From: Pararhizobium qamdonense
GTDB lineage: Bacteria; Pseudomonadota; Alphaproteobacteria; Rhizobiales; Rhizobiaceae
NCBI RefSeq assembly: GCF_029277445.1
Contig: NZ_CP119566.1
Location: 634,501 to 698,500 of the forward strand
DNA length: 64,000 nt
Direction of reading: 5' to 3'
The notes under the pieces are model-generated. The model made no database searches. It saw only the letters and a list, made by a program, of their open reading frames with translations, and was not told the origin of the DNA. The translations under genes were made by a program, and so were the position numbers. Numbering within the stretch: position 1 is the first letter of the stretch; each line of letters opens with the position of its first letter. Positions 55,300 through 63,761 of the stretch are shown here, piece by piece.

Positions 55300-55315
55300 A
55301 GCAATCGGCGTGCCA
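55300..55315 (-). promoter_or_regulatory. Sigma54 (-24/-12) promoter of the OFA carrier gene
   Basis: Minus strand TGGCACGCCGATTGCT matches the consensus TGGCAC-N5-TTGC exactly, with GG and GC 10 bases apart. The predicted start point is near 55289, a leader of about 120 bases. Confidence 0.9.
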
Positions 55316-55367
55316 AATCGGGCCATTCAAGATTTCAATGACTTATGGCGGCGGCGTGGCAGGGATT

Positions 55368-55403
55368 GGACAAAATGTCCGGAAAGCAGCGGACATTTTG
55401 TCC
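55368..55403. promoter_or_regulatory. Two enhancer-like palindromes upstream of the sigma54 promoter
   Basis: GGACAAAATGTCC (55368-55380) and GGACATTTTGTCC (55391-55403) are each palindromic and are reverse complements of each other. Their centres lie 23 bases apart and about 85 and 108 bases upstream of the predicted start. This is the arrangement expected for an NtrC-family activator. Confidence 0.82.
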
Positions 55404-55406
55404 GGT

Positions 55407-57410
55407 TTAGTTGGCTTCCGGCAGCCAGATGGAAAAGGTCGTGCCTTCTCCGGGCTCGCTTTGAACGGAGATCTGGCCGTTCTGGCGCGCGATCAGGCGC
55501 TGGCTGATGGAGAGGCCAAGGCCCGTTCCTTCCTGGCGCTTTGTGGTGAAAAACGGGTCAAAGATCTTGCCGATCAGCTCCGGCGTCATGCCGACGCCGG
55601 TATCTGCGATGTCGATGCGCACGCCGGGCCGCGTCTCAAAATCCTGATCCAAAATGCGGATCGTCAGCACGCCGCCTTTCGGCATGGCATGGATGGCATT
55701 GACGATCAGGTTGACCGCCACCTGCTGCAGTTCGGTGCGGTTCATCAGCACCAGCCGCCGGGCGCGGTCGTCGCGGACGAGCTTGATCTCGGCCTTGTGG
55801 AGCAGATGCTGGACCAGCGGCAGGCAGTCGGAGATCACGTCCGATGGCGCATGGCGCTCGACATAGCCGGCATATTCCTCGGGCTTGGCAAATTGCAGGA
55901 GCTTGGTGACGATCTGGCTGATGCGGTGGATCTGTTCGTCGATCAGCCGGAACTCGACCTTTGCTTCGTCGGCCCTTGCGCCGAGAACGCTGCGGACCAC
56001 ATCGAGATTGCCCTGGATGACGGCGATGGGATTGTTGATCTCATGGGCGACGCCGGCGGTGATCTCGCCGATGGCGGCGAGTTTTTCCGACATGATCAGC
56101 TGCTTGGTGGTCGCCTCGATCTGGCGGTTGGCCAGCTCCAATTCGCTGGTGCGCTCGGCCACGCGGTCGTTCAATTCCTCGTTCCATTGCCGCAGCTCGC
56201 GATCGCGCTGCTGCAGCTGATCGAGCAGGCCGTCGAGATGCAGTGCCACCCGGCCGATCTCGTCGCTTGCCGCCCTCAACTCTGTGCGGGCGCCCATATT
56301 GCCGCCTTCGACGCGGGTGATGGTATCGCTCATGCGTTCCAGCGGCTTGAAGATCGCCCGCGCCCAGCGCAGGAAGATCGGCACGCTGGCGGCGGTGACG
56401 GCCAGAAAGGCGAGTACGATGGTGAGCAGCGTCGTGTATTTCGCCTGCCGGAAGGGCGTCTCCAGAAAGCCGACATAGAGCATGCCGACGCGCTTGCCAA
56501 AACTGTCGACAATCGGCTCATAGGCCGAGATGTACCAGTCGTTGACGACAAAGGCGCTGTCGAGCCAGGTGCGGCCCTCGCCCAAAACGGCTGTGCGCAC
56601 GGCGGCGGACACGCGGGTTCCCAGCGCCCGGCGATCCTCGAAAAGACGCACATTGGTGCTGACGCGCACGTCATCGAGAAACAGCGTCGCGGTGCCCTTG
56701 CTGCCTTCCGGCAGGCTCGCCTCACGGTAGACGAGATCGTTGATCGTATCGATGAAGACGAGATTCTGATTGAGCAGGATGCCGCCGACCAATGCGGCCT
56801 TTAAGCCGTTTGCGAGTGTTACCGGACTGGCCGAATGCACGGTCATGCCGCGCGTTTCGCTCTTGCGGCCGGTCGGCACAGCGTTCGGGGTTTCGACCAG
56901 CTCGATGCGGGCGCGCTCGGCAAAGGCGGGCGAGAGTGCGGCTAGCTGCTCGTTGGAGAAAATATCGATGGCGGTCGAGGATGTGCCATTCAGTGCCGCG
57001 GCCACGACCGGCCACGCGCCCTGTGCCGGCCCTTGCGCATGCAGCGGCCGTCCCTCTTCATCGACAAGCATCAGGAAATCGAGGCCGAGCGTCCGGCGGC
57101 TGTCTTCCAGGAAGTTTGGCAGGGCCGCTGTGTCACCGCCGCCTACCGTGTCGCGAAATGCGGCGGAGACGGCCAGCGCCTGGATATGCTCGCCGGTGTT
57201 TTCGAGGATGCGGGAGAGATATTGATGGGCGATGGTGAGGTCGCCATTGACCTTGGTGATCAGCAGCGCATCGAATTTCGCGTTCCAGCGGGTAATGGCG
57301 ATACCCAGCAGCAGCGGCAGGATGACCAGCGTCGGCAGGAGCGCGATGGCCAGAAGCCTGAAGCGGATGGAGCGGGCAGGGCGCTCCTTAAGGCGAGGCT
57401 GTTCAGCCAT
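55407..57410 (-). CDS. Sensor histidine kinase with periplasmic dCache-like domain and HAMP
   Basis: Kinase of 667 residues from ATG 57410. Order: transmembrane segment 1 (about 16-40), a large periplasmic sensor (about 41-325, single/double Cache-like with WYISAYEPIVDSFGKRVGML), transmembrane segment 2 (about 326-348), HAMP (about 349-400), a coiled coil, a HisKA domain with the phospho-accepting H456 in TAGVAHEINNPIAVIQGNLD and an HATPase domain (about 560-667; NRTELQQVAVNLIVNAIHAM, DTGVGMTPE, GTGLGLSIS). Its start overlaps the end of the response regulator gene by 8 bases. Confidence 0.94.
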   Translation of the reverse strand: MAEQPRLKERPARSIRFRLLAIALLPTLVILPLLLGIAITRWNAKFDALLITKVNGDLTIAHQYLSRILENTGEHIQALAVSAAFRDTVGGGDTAALPNFLEDSRRTLGLDFLMLVDEEGRPLHAQGPAQGAWPVVAAALNGTSSTAIDIFSNEQLAALSPAFAERARIELVETPNAVPTGRKSETRGMTVHSASPVTLANGLKAALVGGILLNQNLVFIDTINDLVYREASLPEGSKGTATLFLDDVRVSTNVRLFEDRRALGTRVSAAVRTAVLGEGRTWLDSAFVVNDWYISAYEPIVDSFGKRVGMLYVGFLETPFRQAKYTTLLTIVLAFLAVTAASVPIFLRWARAIFKPLERMSDTITRVEGGNMGARTELRAASDEIGRVALHLDGLLDQLQQRDRELRQWNEELNDRVAERTSELELANRQIEATTKQLIMSEKLAAIGEITAGVAHEINNPIAVIQGNLDVVRSVLGARADEAKVEFRLIDEQIHRISQIVTKLLQFAKPEEYAGYVERHAPSDVISDCLPLVQHLLHKAEIKLVRDDRARRLVLMNRTELQQVAVNLIVNAIHAMPKGGVLTIRILDQDFETRPGVRIDIADTGVGMTPELIGKIFDPFFTTKRQEGTGLGLSISQRLIARQNGQISVQSEPGEGTTFSIWLPEAN

Positions 57411-58764
57411 TCCAGGCAGCGCATTTGCGGTCGATGGTCTTGCGCGAAATGCCAAGACGGCGGGCCGCCTCATCGCGGTTGCCGCCGGTTTCCTCCAGGA
57501 CGGCCAGGATATGCCGCCGCTCGACATCGTCCAGCGTTTCGCCGGCGAGGTCAGCCTCCTGCGTGCGGCCGCCGCGGAAATCTTCGGGAAATTTGCCGAG
57601 GATCAGCGAGCGTTCGATGAGATTGCGCAGCTCGCGGACATTGCCGGGCCAGGCGTAGCGCGTAAGCGTCGCGCGCACCGGCGCGTCGATCGGCACCGGC
57701 GGCATGCCCAGCTGTTGCGACAGTTTCTGCATGAACAGGTCTGCCAGTTCCTGCACGTCATTGCCCCGGTCGCGCAGCGGCGGCAGATGGAGCTGCATGA
57801 CGTTGATGCGATAGAACAGATCGGCGCGAAAGCGGCCTTTCTCGACCTCCTTCTGCAGATCGGCATTGGTGGCGAATACGAAGCGCAGATCGACGGGAAC
57901 CTCGCGTTCGGAACCGACAGGCCGGACGCGGCGGTCTTCGATGACGCGCAGCAGCTTGCTTTGCGTGGCGAGCGGCATTTCGCCGATCTCATCGAGAAAC
58001 AGCGTGCCGCCCTGGGCATGGGTGAACAGGCCTTCACGGTTGTTTTCAGCGCCGGTAAAGGCCCCCCTGATATGGCCGAACAGCTCGGTTTCGATCATGT
58101 CGGCGGGAATGGCGGCGCAGTTGACCGGGACGAACGGCTTGTCCACCCGGTCGGACAAGGTGTGCAGCGAGCGGGCGGCAACTTCCTTGCCCGTGCCGGA
58201 TTCGCCGGTCAAAAGCACGGAGGTCGGCAGCGGGGCGACGCGCGCAATGGTATCGCGGACATCGCCGATCACCCGTGACGTGCCGATCAGCCGGTCGCGC
58301 AGGAGGATATGATCGGACGTAGCCTTCAGCTCGTAGCGCAACACGAAATTTTCGCGCTGCAGCCGCATGCGATCAAGGCAGCGGGCGACGGAATTGAGGA
58401 TCTGGTTGGAGCGGAAGGGTTTCAAGACAAAATCGACGGCACCGGCGCGCAGCGCCTGGATCGCGGTTTCAAGGTCGGCAAAGGCGGTGATCAGGATGGC
58501 TTCGGCAAAAAAGCCGATGGCGCGCTGCTCGGCCAGCCAATCGACGCCGTTCTTGCCGGGCATGATATTGTCGAGGATCACCACGTCGAAATGATGCGCG
58601 TCGAGCTTGCGCGAGGCCTCGTCGGTATCGGCCGCCTCCTCGATCCGTTTGCAGCGGGGCCCGAGCGTGCGGACCAGGAAATTGCGCATGCCCGGCTCGT
58701 CATCGACAATCAGAATGGATGCCTGCGCAAGCCACGGACCGAACTCGGGATCCCGCTCCGGCAT
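57403..58764 (-). CDS. NtrC-family sigma54-dependent response regulator
   Basis: Activator of 453 residues from ATG 58764. A receiver domain has the acidic pocket LIVDDEPG (21-22) and phospho-acceptor D65 in VVILDNIMPGKNG. The AAA+ domain (about 150-380) has Walker A LLTGESGTGKEVAARSL, the sigma54-contact loop GAFTGAENNREG, and Walker B GGTLFLDEIGEMPL. A Fis-type helix-turn-helix ends the chain (GGNRDEAARRLGISRKTIDR). It should act on sigma54 promoters, and one lies just downstream of its partner kinase at 55300-55315. The start is the conserved-looking MPERDPEFGPW; longer starts are possible. Confidence 0.95.
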   Translation of the reverse strand: MPERDPEFGPWLAQASILIVDDEPGMRNFLVRTLGPRCKRIEEAADTDEASRKLDAHHFDVVILDNIMPGKNGVDWLAEQRAIGFFAEAILITAFADLETAIQALRAGAVDFVLKPFRSNQILNSVARCLDRMRLQRENFVLRYELKATSDHILLRDRLIGTSRVIGDVRDTIARVAPLPTSVLLTGESGTGKEVAARSLHTLSDRVDKPFVPVNCAAIPADMIETELFGHIRGAFTGAENNREGLFTHAQGGTLFLDEIGEMPLATQSKLLRVIEDRRVRPVGSEREVPVDLRFVFATNADLQKEVEKGRFRADLFYRINVMQLHLPPLRDRGNDVQELADLFMQKLSQQLGMPPVPIDAPVRATLTRYAWPGNVRELRNLIERSLILGKFPEDFRGGRTQEADLAGETLDDVERRHILAVLEETGGNRDEAARRLGISRKTIDRKCAAWNG

Positions 58765-58939
58765 GGACGTTTTTCGCGCTGCCTCTCCCTGCAAAAGTCT
58801 CTCCCTCTTTTGACAAGGCCGACCATAGCAAGGCTGACCGGCAGGGACCAAGCGGTTTCGCGTTTGTTTCGGTAAACAGCGGGATTGGTTAGGGCGGGCC
58901 GGCTGGTAGGGGCGTTGCGGGGCTTGCTGAGGAGGGCAC

Positions 58940-59644
58940 TTACCGCACTTTCAGGCCCAGTTCCGCAAGCAGCTGACCTGCCTGATCGCGCGAGATGGTT
59001 GCGCCCTTGAATTGCTTGGCGTTCAAAAGGCGGATGCCGCCGAGGTCGGCGCCGCGAAGGTCGGCGCCTTCAAAGCGGCAGTCGACGAGATTGGCGTCGC
59101 GCAGGCTGCAATCCTGAAAGATCGCGTCGCGGAAATCGCATTTCTTGAGGTCCGCCATCTGGAAATCGAGGCCATTGAGACGGGCCTTTCGAAACGACAG
59201 GCCGGGCAGGCGGGCGTCGGCCAGGCGGGTTTCTGTGAAGGTGAGGTTGAGGGTCTTTGCTTCCGACAGGTTCGCGCCGGTCAATTTACTGCGGACGATC
59301 TCAGCACCGGTCAGCGTCGCGCCCCGGAAATTGCTGTTGTTGAAGTCGCATCCCTCGATCCGGCTCTCGGAGAAATCGCAGCCGGTAAAATCGGCAAGGC
59401 CGCCCTTGCAGCTCTTCCAGACAGTGCCGCTGAGCTTTGCGCCGGTGAAATTGACCTGCTTGACGTTGCAATCCTCAAGGATCCAGCCCTCCAGCATCAG
59501 GCGTGAAAGATCAGCGTCCTCCAGCACGCAGGCTGTGAGCCGGTGCGGGAGACCGGTTTTCGAAAGGCGTTCGACCGCGTTGCGATCAAGCTCGCTGTTC
59601 TCGATGATATTGGCCGGTAAAATCGGGTCCGGGGCGGTGGCCAT
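58940..59644 (-). CDS. Pentapeptide-repeat protein
   Basis: Protein of 234 residues from ATG 59644, with AAGGAA upstream. From about residue 38 to 215 the chain is a right-handed quadrilateral beta helix of A(D/N)LXX-type repeats (for example VLEDADLSRLMLEG, CDFNNSNFRGATLTGAEIV, LRDANLVDCRFEGADLRGAD). This fold mimics DNA in Qnr/MfpA proteins that protect gyrase, but many pentapeptide proteins have no such role. No hydrophobic segment or signal is seen. Single gene. Confidence 0.9.
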   Translation of the reverse strand: MATAPDPILPANIIENSELDRNAVERLSKTGLPHRLTACVLEDADLSRLMLEGWILEDCNVKQVNFTGAKLSGTVWKSCKGGLADFTGCDFSESRIEGCDFNNSNFRGATLTGAEIVRSKLTGANLSEAKTLNLTFTETRLADARLPGLSFRKARLNGLDFQMADLKKCDFRDAIFQDCSLRDANLVDCRFEGADLRGADLGGIRLLNAKQFKGATISRDQAGQLLAELGLKVR

Positions 59645-59871
59645 GACGCTGTTCCTTGTTGGTGACCGAGGACACATGGCGCAGGACCACTCACCTTGCC
59701 GGCCACTGCTGATCGAACCGGTATCGTGGAAACGCGGCAAGCACCATAGACTGCTGACGGCAAGGACCGGAACCGGACGAACTTTTTCGGTATGGGCGGC
59801 TCACCCGGATGCCGGTCTGGCTCAACGGCGGGTGGGCAAATTGTCATGGATCCGCGTAGCCCGGAACGCCT

Positions 59872-60888
59872 TCATCGCGCCCAACTCCGCGCGGCCAGGC
59901 TTTCGGCGCAATCGATAATGGTTGTCTTGCCGGGGCGCGGCTGGAAACCCAGTACATCGCGCGCCTTTTGCCCAGCCAGGAGGAATTTGCGGCCGATCAG
60001 GGGTGCAAGGGGTTTCAAGCTTGGCAGGAAGGGCAGTAACAACCGGACAAGTGCCGTCGGCAACTGGTATTTCGGTGCTTTGCGTCCAAGCTGGCCGGGG
60101 CTTTCGCGCAACGCCCCGGAAATATCGGCCATCCACATGAATTCCGAAGCGGCAATGAAGCGCTCGCCGGCTGAATGTGGCGAGAGCATTGCCTTGATAT
60201 GGATATCCGCCAGATCGCGGACGTCCACGACCCAGAAACCGAGTTTCGGCATGGCTTTCGGCCGCCCCTCGACGAGATCGGCGATGATCTTGACCGAGCC
60301 GAGATTGCCGTCTGTCAGCACCGGGCCGAAAACCGCGCCGGGAAGGATGGTTGTGAATTCTGTTGCGCCGCCATGTTCTGCCATGAAATCCCATGCCGCC
60401 CGTTCGGCGAGGATTTTCGAGACCCGGTAGGCATCGAATTGCGGGTCATCGGGATCGGCCCAGATCGTTTCGTCGCTGATGCGTCCGGAATCCAGCGGCG
60501 GCCGCGCCGTCGCTGCAGCAGAGGTCATGACCACGCGTTTGACGCCTGCAGCCACGGCCGCCTTCAAAACCCTGATCGTGCCGTCGCGTGCCGGGGCGAC
60601 AAACGAATTCTGGTCGCCTTCCGCCCCGCCCCCAAGCGGCGAAGCCACGTGGAGAACGTAATCGCAGCCCGCCATCGCGCTGTCCCAGCCTTCGTCCTGC
60701 AAAAGGTCTGCTGCGGCGAAGGACAGCCGTTCGGTGTTTTCGACCACGCGCTTCACCGCATCGCGAATGTCCGGCCCCCGCTTCAGGTCGCGCACCGTGG
60801 TGCGGACGTGGTGGTTCTGCCGGAGCAGTTCGACAATGCACCATTTGGCGACATAGCCGGTGCCGCCGGTAACGAGGACCGTTGCCAT
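59872..60888 (-). CDS. Extended SDR, dihydroflavonol-reductase-like aldehyde/ketone reductase
   Basis: NAD(P)-dependent reductase of 338 residues from ATG 60888. The cofactor loop is VLVTGGTGYVAKWCI (4-18), with VVMTSAAATARPP and the catalytic YxxxK in FDAYRVSKILAERAAW (near 162-177) and VFGPVLTDGNLGS. It resembles bacterial dihydroflavonol-4-reductase-like and methylglyoxal/aldehyde reductases. It follows the phospholipid-methyltransferase-like gene by 5 bases, so the two form an operon probably controlled by the divergent TetR regulator. Confidence 0.9.
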   Translation of the reverse strand: MATVLVTGGTGYVAKWCIVELLRQNHHVRTTVRDLKRGPDIRDAVKRVVENTERLSFAAADLLQDEGWDSAMAGCDYVLHVASPLGGGAEGDQNSFVAPARDGTIRVLKAAVAAGVKRVVMTSAAATARPPLDSGRISDETIWADPDDPQFDAYRVSKILAERAAWDFMAEHGGATEFTTILPGAVFGPVLTDGNLGSVKIIADLVEGRPKAMPKLGFWVVDVRDLADIHIKAMLSPHSAGERFIAASEFMWMADISGALRESPGQLGRKAPKYQLPTALVRLLLPFLPSLKPLAPLIGRKFLLAGQKARDVLGFQPRPGKTTIIDCAESLAARSWAR

Positions 60889-60893
60889 GACGA

Positions 60894-61532
60894 TTACTGC
60901 TCCGTGGATGAAGGGCTGGTGGCGGCGGCCGGATGGATCAGACCGGAAATGCCATGCCGCCGGCTGATACGGTAGACCGATGCGGGCGGCAGATTTTGCA
61001 AGGTCGTGCCGATCCGCCTTGCCTTCAGGCCAAGCCGGTCGAGGATCGGCCTGGGCACGGGGCACCGGGGTCCATAGGTGAACTGATAGAAATGACCGCC
61101 GGTCCTTATCCGCGAAAAGGCACCATTGAGGATCGACATCACCTTGCGCGGCGACATGGACAGCAGCGGCAGGCCGCTGATCACGGCGCCGGCCTCCTGC
61201 GTGATCGGCAGCCGCCTGTCTCCAAGATGGGCGGCATCGAGATTGAACACGCTGGCTTGCGGAAATCGCTGCTTCAAGAGGCCGGTGAACTCCGCACCAT
61301 ATTCGATCAGGACCAGATCATTGGGGGAGAGGCCCCTGTCGAGGAGCGCCTTGGTGAAGACCCCGGTTCCTGGACCGAGCTCAATGACAGGCGCGTTTGC
61401 CAGAACGATTTCCTTCGTGATCAAACGGGCGAGAGACTGGCTGGAGGGCGCAATCGCTGCGACGCGGAACGGATCTGACGCCCATGTGCGGAAGAAATGC
61501 CAGCGATCGGATGGGGTGCATATATGGGTCAA
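60894..61532 (-). CDS. Phospholipid N-methyltransferase-like SAM enzyme
   Basis: Predicted SAM-dependent methyltransferase of 212 residues. WASDPFRVAAIAPSSQSLAR near 17-36 and the SAM motif VIELGPGTGVFTKALLDRG (near 49-67) are followed by LVLIEYGAEFTGLL and AVISGLPLLSMSPRKVMSIL, a pattern of the rhizobial-type Pmt/PmtA proteins and of rRNA dimethylase-like methyltransferases. Methylation of phosphatidylethanolamine is plausible but not proven, since the sequence is short and other lipids are possible. First gene of the leftward operon, divergent from tetR. Confidence 0.8.
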   Translation of the reverse strand: MTHICTPSDRWHFFRTWASDPFRVAAIAPSSQSLARLITKEIVLANAPVIELGPGTGVFTKALLDRGLSPNDLVLIEYGAEFTGLLKQRFPQASVFNLDAAHLGDRRLPITQEAGAVISGLPLLSMSPRKVMSILNGAFSRIRTGGHFYQFTYGPRCPVPRPILDRLGLKARRIGTTLQNLPPASVYRISRRHGISGLIHPAAATSPSSTEQ

Positions 61533-61585
61533 AGGCAGTTCCTCGTTTTCCGTTGGAAACGCTGCGGCGTCGTTGCAGTCGATTG

Positions 61586-61632
61586 TCTACAGCTGTATAC
61601 TTCGGAAATAACGATAAGTCTACAGGTGTAGA
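61586..61632. promoter_or_regulatory. Pair of TetR-type operators in the divergent promoter
   Basis: TCTACAGCTGTATA (61586-61599) and TCTACAGGTGTAGA (61619-61632) share TCTACAGsTGTA. Each is a near-perfect inverted repeat, with centres 33 bases (three helical turns) apart. The second ends 17 bases before the tetR start. Confidence 0.8.
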
Positions 61633-61649
61633 TTAAAAGAGGTATCACG

Positions 61650-62231
61650 ATGTTTTGCCGCAAGCCAACCCGCTCGCGCGATGCCGCCGCCACGCGCGCG
61701 GCGATCCTTGAATCAGCGCGTCATGCGTTTGTAACGTCGGGATATGACGGAGCTGGCGTGCGCGATATTGCCAAGGGGGCAGGCGTTACCGCCATGCTGA
61801 TCAATCGTTATTTCGGCTCAAAGGAAGCTTTGTTTGAGGAGGTTTTGGCACGCGCAAACCAGAGCCCGATCATCGCCACCGCAGAAACGCTGAACGCACC
61901 CGACAGGGCTGCCAGAATCAGCAAGGCGCTGTTGCAGTTCACGCAACCCGGCGCCACGGCACTGGACGGCTTTTTGATCATGTTGCGATCGGCATCCAAT
62001 GAAAGGGCGCTGGCGATCGCCCGGAATGTGATCGAGGATCACCACCAGAAAAACGTCAGCCTGGCGCTCTCAGGCGAGGCGGGGCCGCAGAGGGCGGCCG
62101 TGCTCCTGTCGCTTGTGGCCGGAATCCAGATCATGCGCCAGGTCATCGGGCTGGAGGCCTTGACGGAAAATTTCAACCCGGAGCTGGAAAGGGTCCTGCA
62201 TGGGCTTGTGAGCCAGCTGGTCCAGGCGTGA
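61650..62231 (+). CDS. TetR-family transcriptional regulator
   Basis: Repressor-type regulator of 193 residues. The N-terminal helix-turn-helix is AATRAAILESARHAFVTSGY followed by DGAGVRDIAKGAGVTAMLINRYFGSKEALFEEVL (about 12-62), and the rest is the ligand-binding all-helical domain. Divergent from the methyltransferase/SDR operon with two matching palindromes between them, so it likely represses both itself and that operon. The ligand is unknown. Confidence 0.93.
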   Translation: MFCRKPTRSRDAAATRAAILESARHAFVTSGYDGAGVRDIAKGAGVTAMLINRYFGSKEALFEEVLARANQSPIIATAETLNAPDRAARISKALLQFTQPGATALDGFLIMLRSASNERALAIARNVIEDHHQKNVSLALSGEAGPQRAAVLLSLVAGIQIMRQVIGLEALTENFNPELERVLHGLVSQLVQA

Positions 62232-62274
62232 CCGCCGGCGGCTTCCGATTAAAGATGAGGCGCTCGAACGGGTC

Positions 62275-62613
62275 TCAGGCCTTTTCCGGAATGCTCGGTT
62301 CGGACAGGGATTCGCCTGCCGCCGTGCCCTTGCCGCCGGGCGCGCCAGCGGCCGCATCGCTGCCGGTGCCGACGCCCTCGGAGCCGGAATAGGGGGGCTT
62401 GATGATGGCGGCGGCGGAGATGACGAGCGGATCGAAGCCGGCGTCGCCCTGTTCGATCAGCTCAAAGAAAGCCTTGCGCATGCGTGGCTCCCAGAACTTG
62501 TTGATATGGGTTGCCACGCCCTCGACGCGCTCGTCTTCTGGCTGCGATTTGAAGAAGGTGGCGATCTGGTTGGCCATGCGGACAAGTTTGCCATTGGTGT
62601 TATCAAGCGACAT
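62275..62613 (-). CDS. fdsD: Formate dehydrogenase delta subunit
   Basis: Small subunit of NAD-dependent molybdenum formate dehydrogenase, 112 residues from ATG 62613. GKLVRMANQIATFFKSQPED and VATHINKFWEPRMRKAFFEL are the FdsD motifs (about residues 8-50). A Gly/Ser/Ala-rich tail (about 78-112) is unusual in length. Its ATG lies 11 bases inside the fdhD end, so translation is coupled. Last gene of the fds operon. Confidence 0.92.
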   Translation of the reverse strand: MSLDNTNGKLVRMANQIATFFKSQPEDERVEGVATHINKFWEPRMRKAFFELIEQGDAGFDPLVISAAAIIKPPYSGSEGVGTGSDAAAGAPGGKGTAAGESLSEPSIPEKA

Positions 62614-63430
62614 CGGCGATGGCTCCGGATTGAATGCGGTGGGGTTGCGTGAAAATCTCGAAATCGGCGCCGCGCACCAGCGCAATCAGCGTCATTCCCG
62701 CCTCGTCCGCGGTGCGGATGGCAAGCGCCGTCGGTGCCGATATGGCGATGATGAACGGGCTGCCGATGATGGCGGTTTTCTGCACCATCTCGACGGAGAC
62801 GCGGCTGGTGACGACAACGGCGCCGGTTGATCCTGCGTGCCCGGCCCGGGCCGCAGCCCCTACCAGCTTGTCCAGCGCATTGTGGCGGCCGACATCCTCG
62901 CGCACGGCGATCAGGCCCTTGCCGGGCACATAGAAGCCGGCGCCATGCACGGCGCGCGTTTCGAAATGCAGCGGCTGCTGGCCGTTGAGGAGGGCGACGG
63001 CCTCGATGATCTCCTGTTGCGACAGCCGCAATGCCGAGGCCGAGACCGACGGCGTCTTGCGCACGGCCTGCTCGATCGATTCGATGCCGCAAAGCCCGCA
63101 GCCGACGGGACCGGCCATGTGGCGGCGGCGCGAGACGAGCGCGTCGTTCTGCTCGTTCTTCAGCGTGATCTGCAGGTCGATGCCCTTTTCATCGGCAACG
63201 GCCTCGATCGATTCGATTTCGCCGGGATGGGTGATGATCCCTTCCGTCAGGCTGAAGCCGACAGCAAAATCCTCGAAATCGCCGGGTGTGGCCATCATCA
63301 CGGCATGGGTCGAGCCGCCATAGGAAAGCGCGATCGGCGTTTCCTCCGGCACCACGCGTGACCCGGCCGTGAGCTTGCCGCTGCGATGCGCAGTCTCCGA
63401 AACGGTCTGGGTGAGGTTCAACGGGGTCAT
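62603..63430 (-). CDS. fdhD: Formate dehydrogenase accessory sulfurtransferase
   Basis: Transfers sulfur to the molybdenum cofactor of formate dehydrogenase, 275 residues. The CxxC sulfur-relay motif is in GPVGCGLCGIESIEQAV (near 113-117). VPEETPIALSYGG, DFEDFAVGFSLTEGII and the late AVREDVGRHNALDKLVGAA are family blocks. ATG 63430 is taken over a slightly longer ATG at 63439. Located between fdsA and fdsD, the usual fdsGBA-fdhD-fdsD order. Confidence 0.95.
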   Translation of the reverse strand: MTPLNLTQTVSETAHRSGKLTAGSRVVPEETPIALSYGGSTHAVMMATPGDFEDFAVGFSLTEGIITHPGEIESIEAVADEKGIDLQITLKNEQNDALVSRRRHMAGPVGCGLCGIESIEQAVRKTPSVSASALRLSQQEIIEAVALLNGQQPLHFETRAVHGAGFYVPGKGLIAVREDVGRHNALDKLVGAAARAGHAGSTGAVVVTSRVSVEMVQKTAIIGSPFIIAISAPTALAIRTADEAGMTLIALVRGADFEIFTQPHRIQSGAIADVA

Positions 63431-63761
63431 ACCGCGCACTCCCTCTTCTCCCCAGCGGGGAGAAGGTGGCGCAAAGCGCCGGATGAGGGGGGCGAAGCCA
63501 TTTTTTCCTGGCGATTGGGATCGTTTTTTTGGGCAGCCTTGGCGAGAAGCGGCGTATGCGGAACTGGCCTGCGGCCCCCCTCATCCGCCCTTCGGGCACC
63601 TTTTCCCCGCTGGGGAGAAGGGGGAGTTTGCCGCGCATGCAGCGACCAATCTCCCCCCTTGAGGGGGAGATGTCCTGGAGGGACAGAGGGGGGTGCATGC
63701 GTCACATTCATCATTCTTTGTTCTTCTGCAGTCGCAGTTTGCCGCAGTCCGGCGTCACCTG
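63431..63761. repeat. Three repeat units between fdsA and fdhD
   Basis: This 331-base gap inside the operon has no gene. It holds two family A units (about 63441-63492 and 63573-63626) in opposite orientation and one family B unit (about 63648-63694, ATCTCCCCCCTTGAGGGGGA). Confidence 0.85.
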
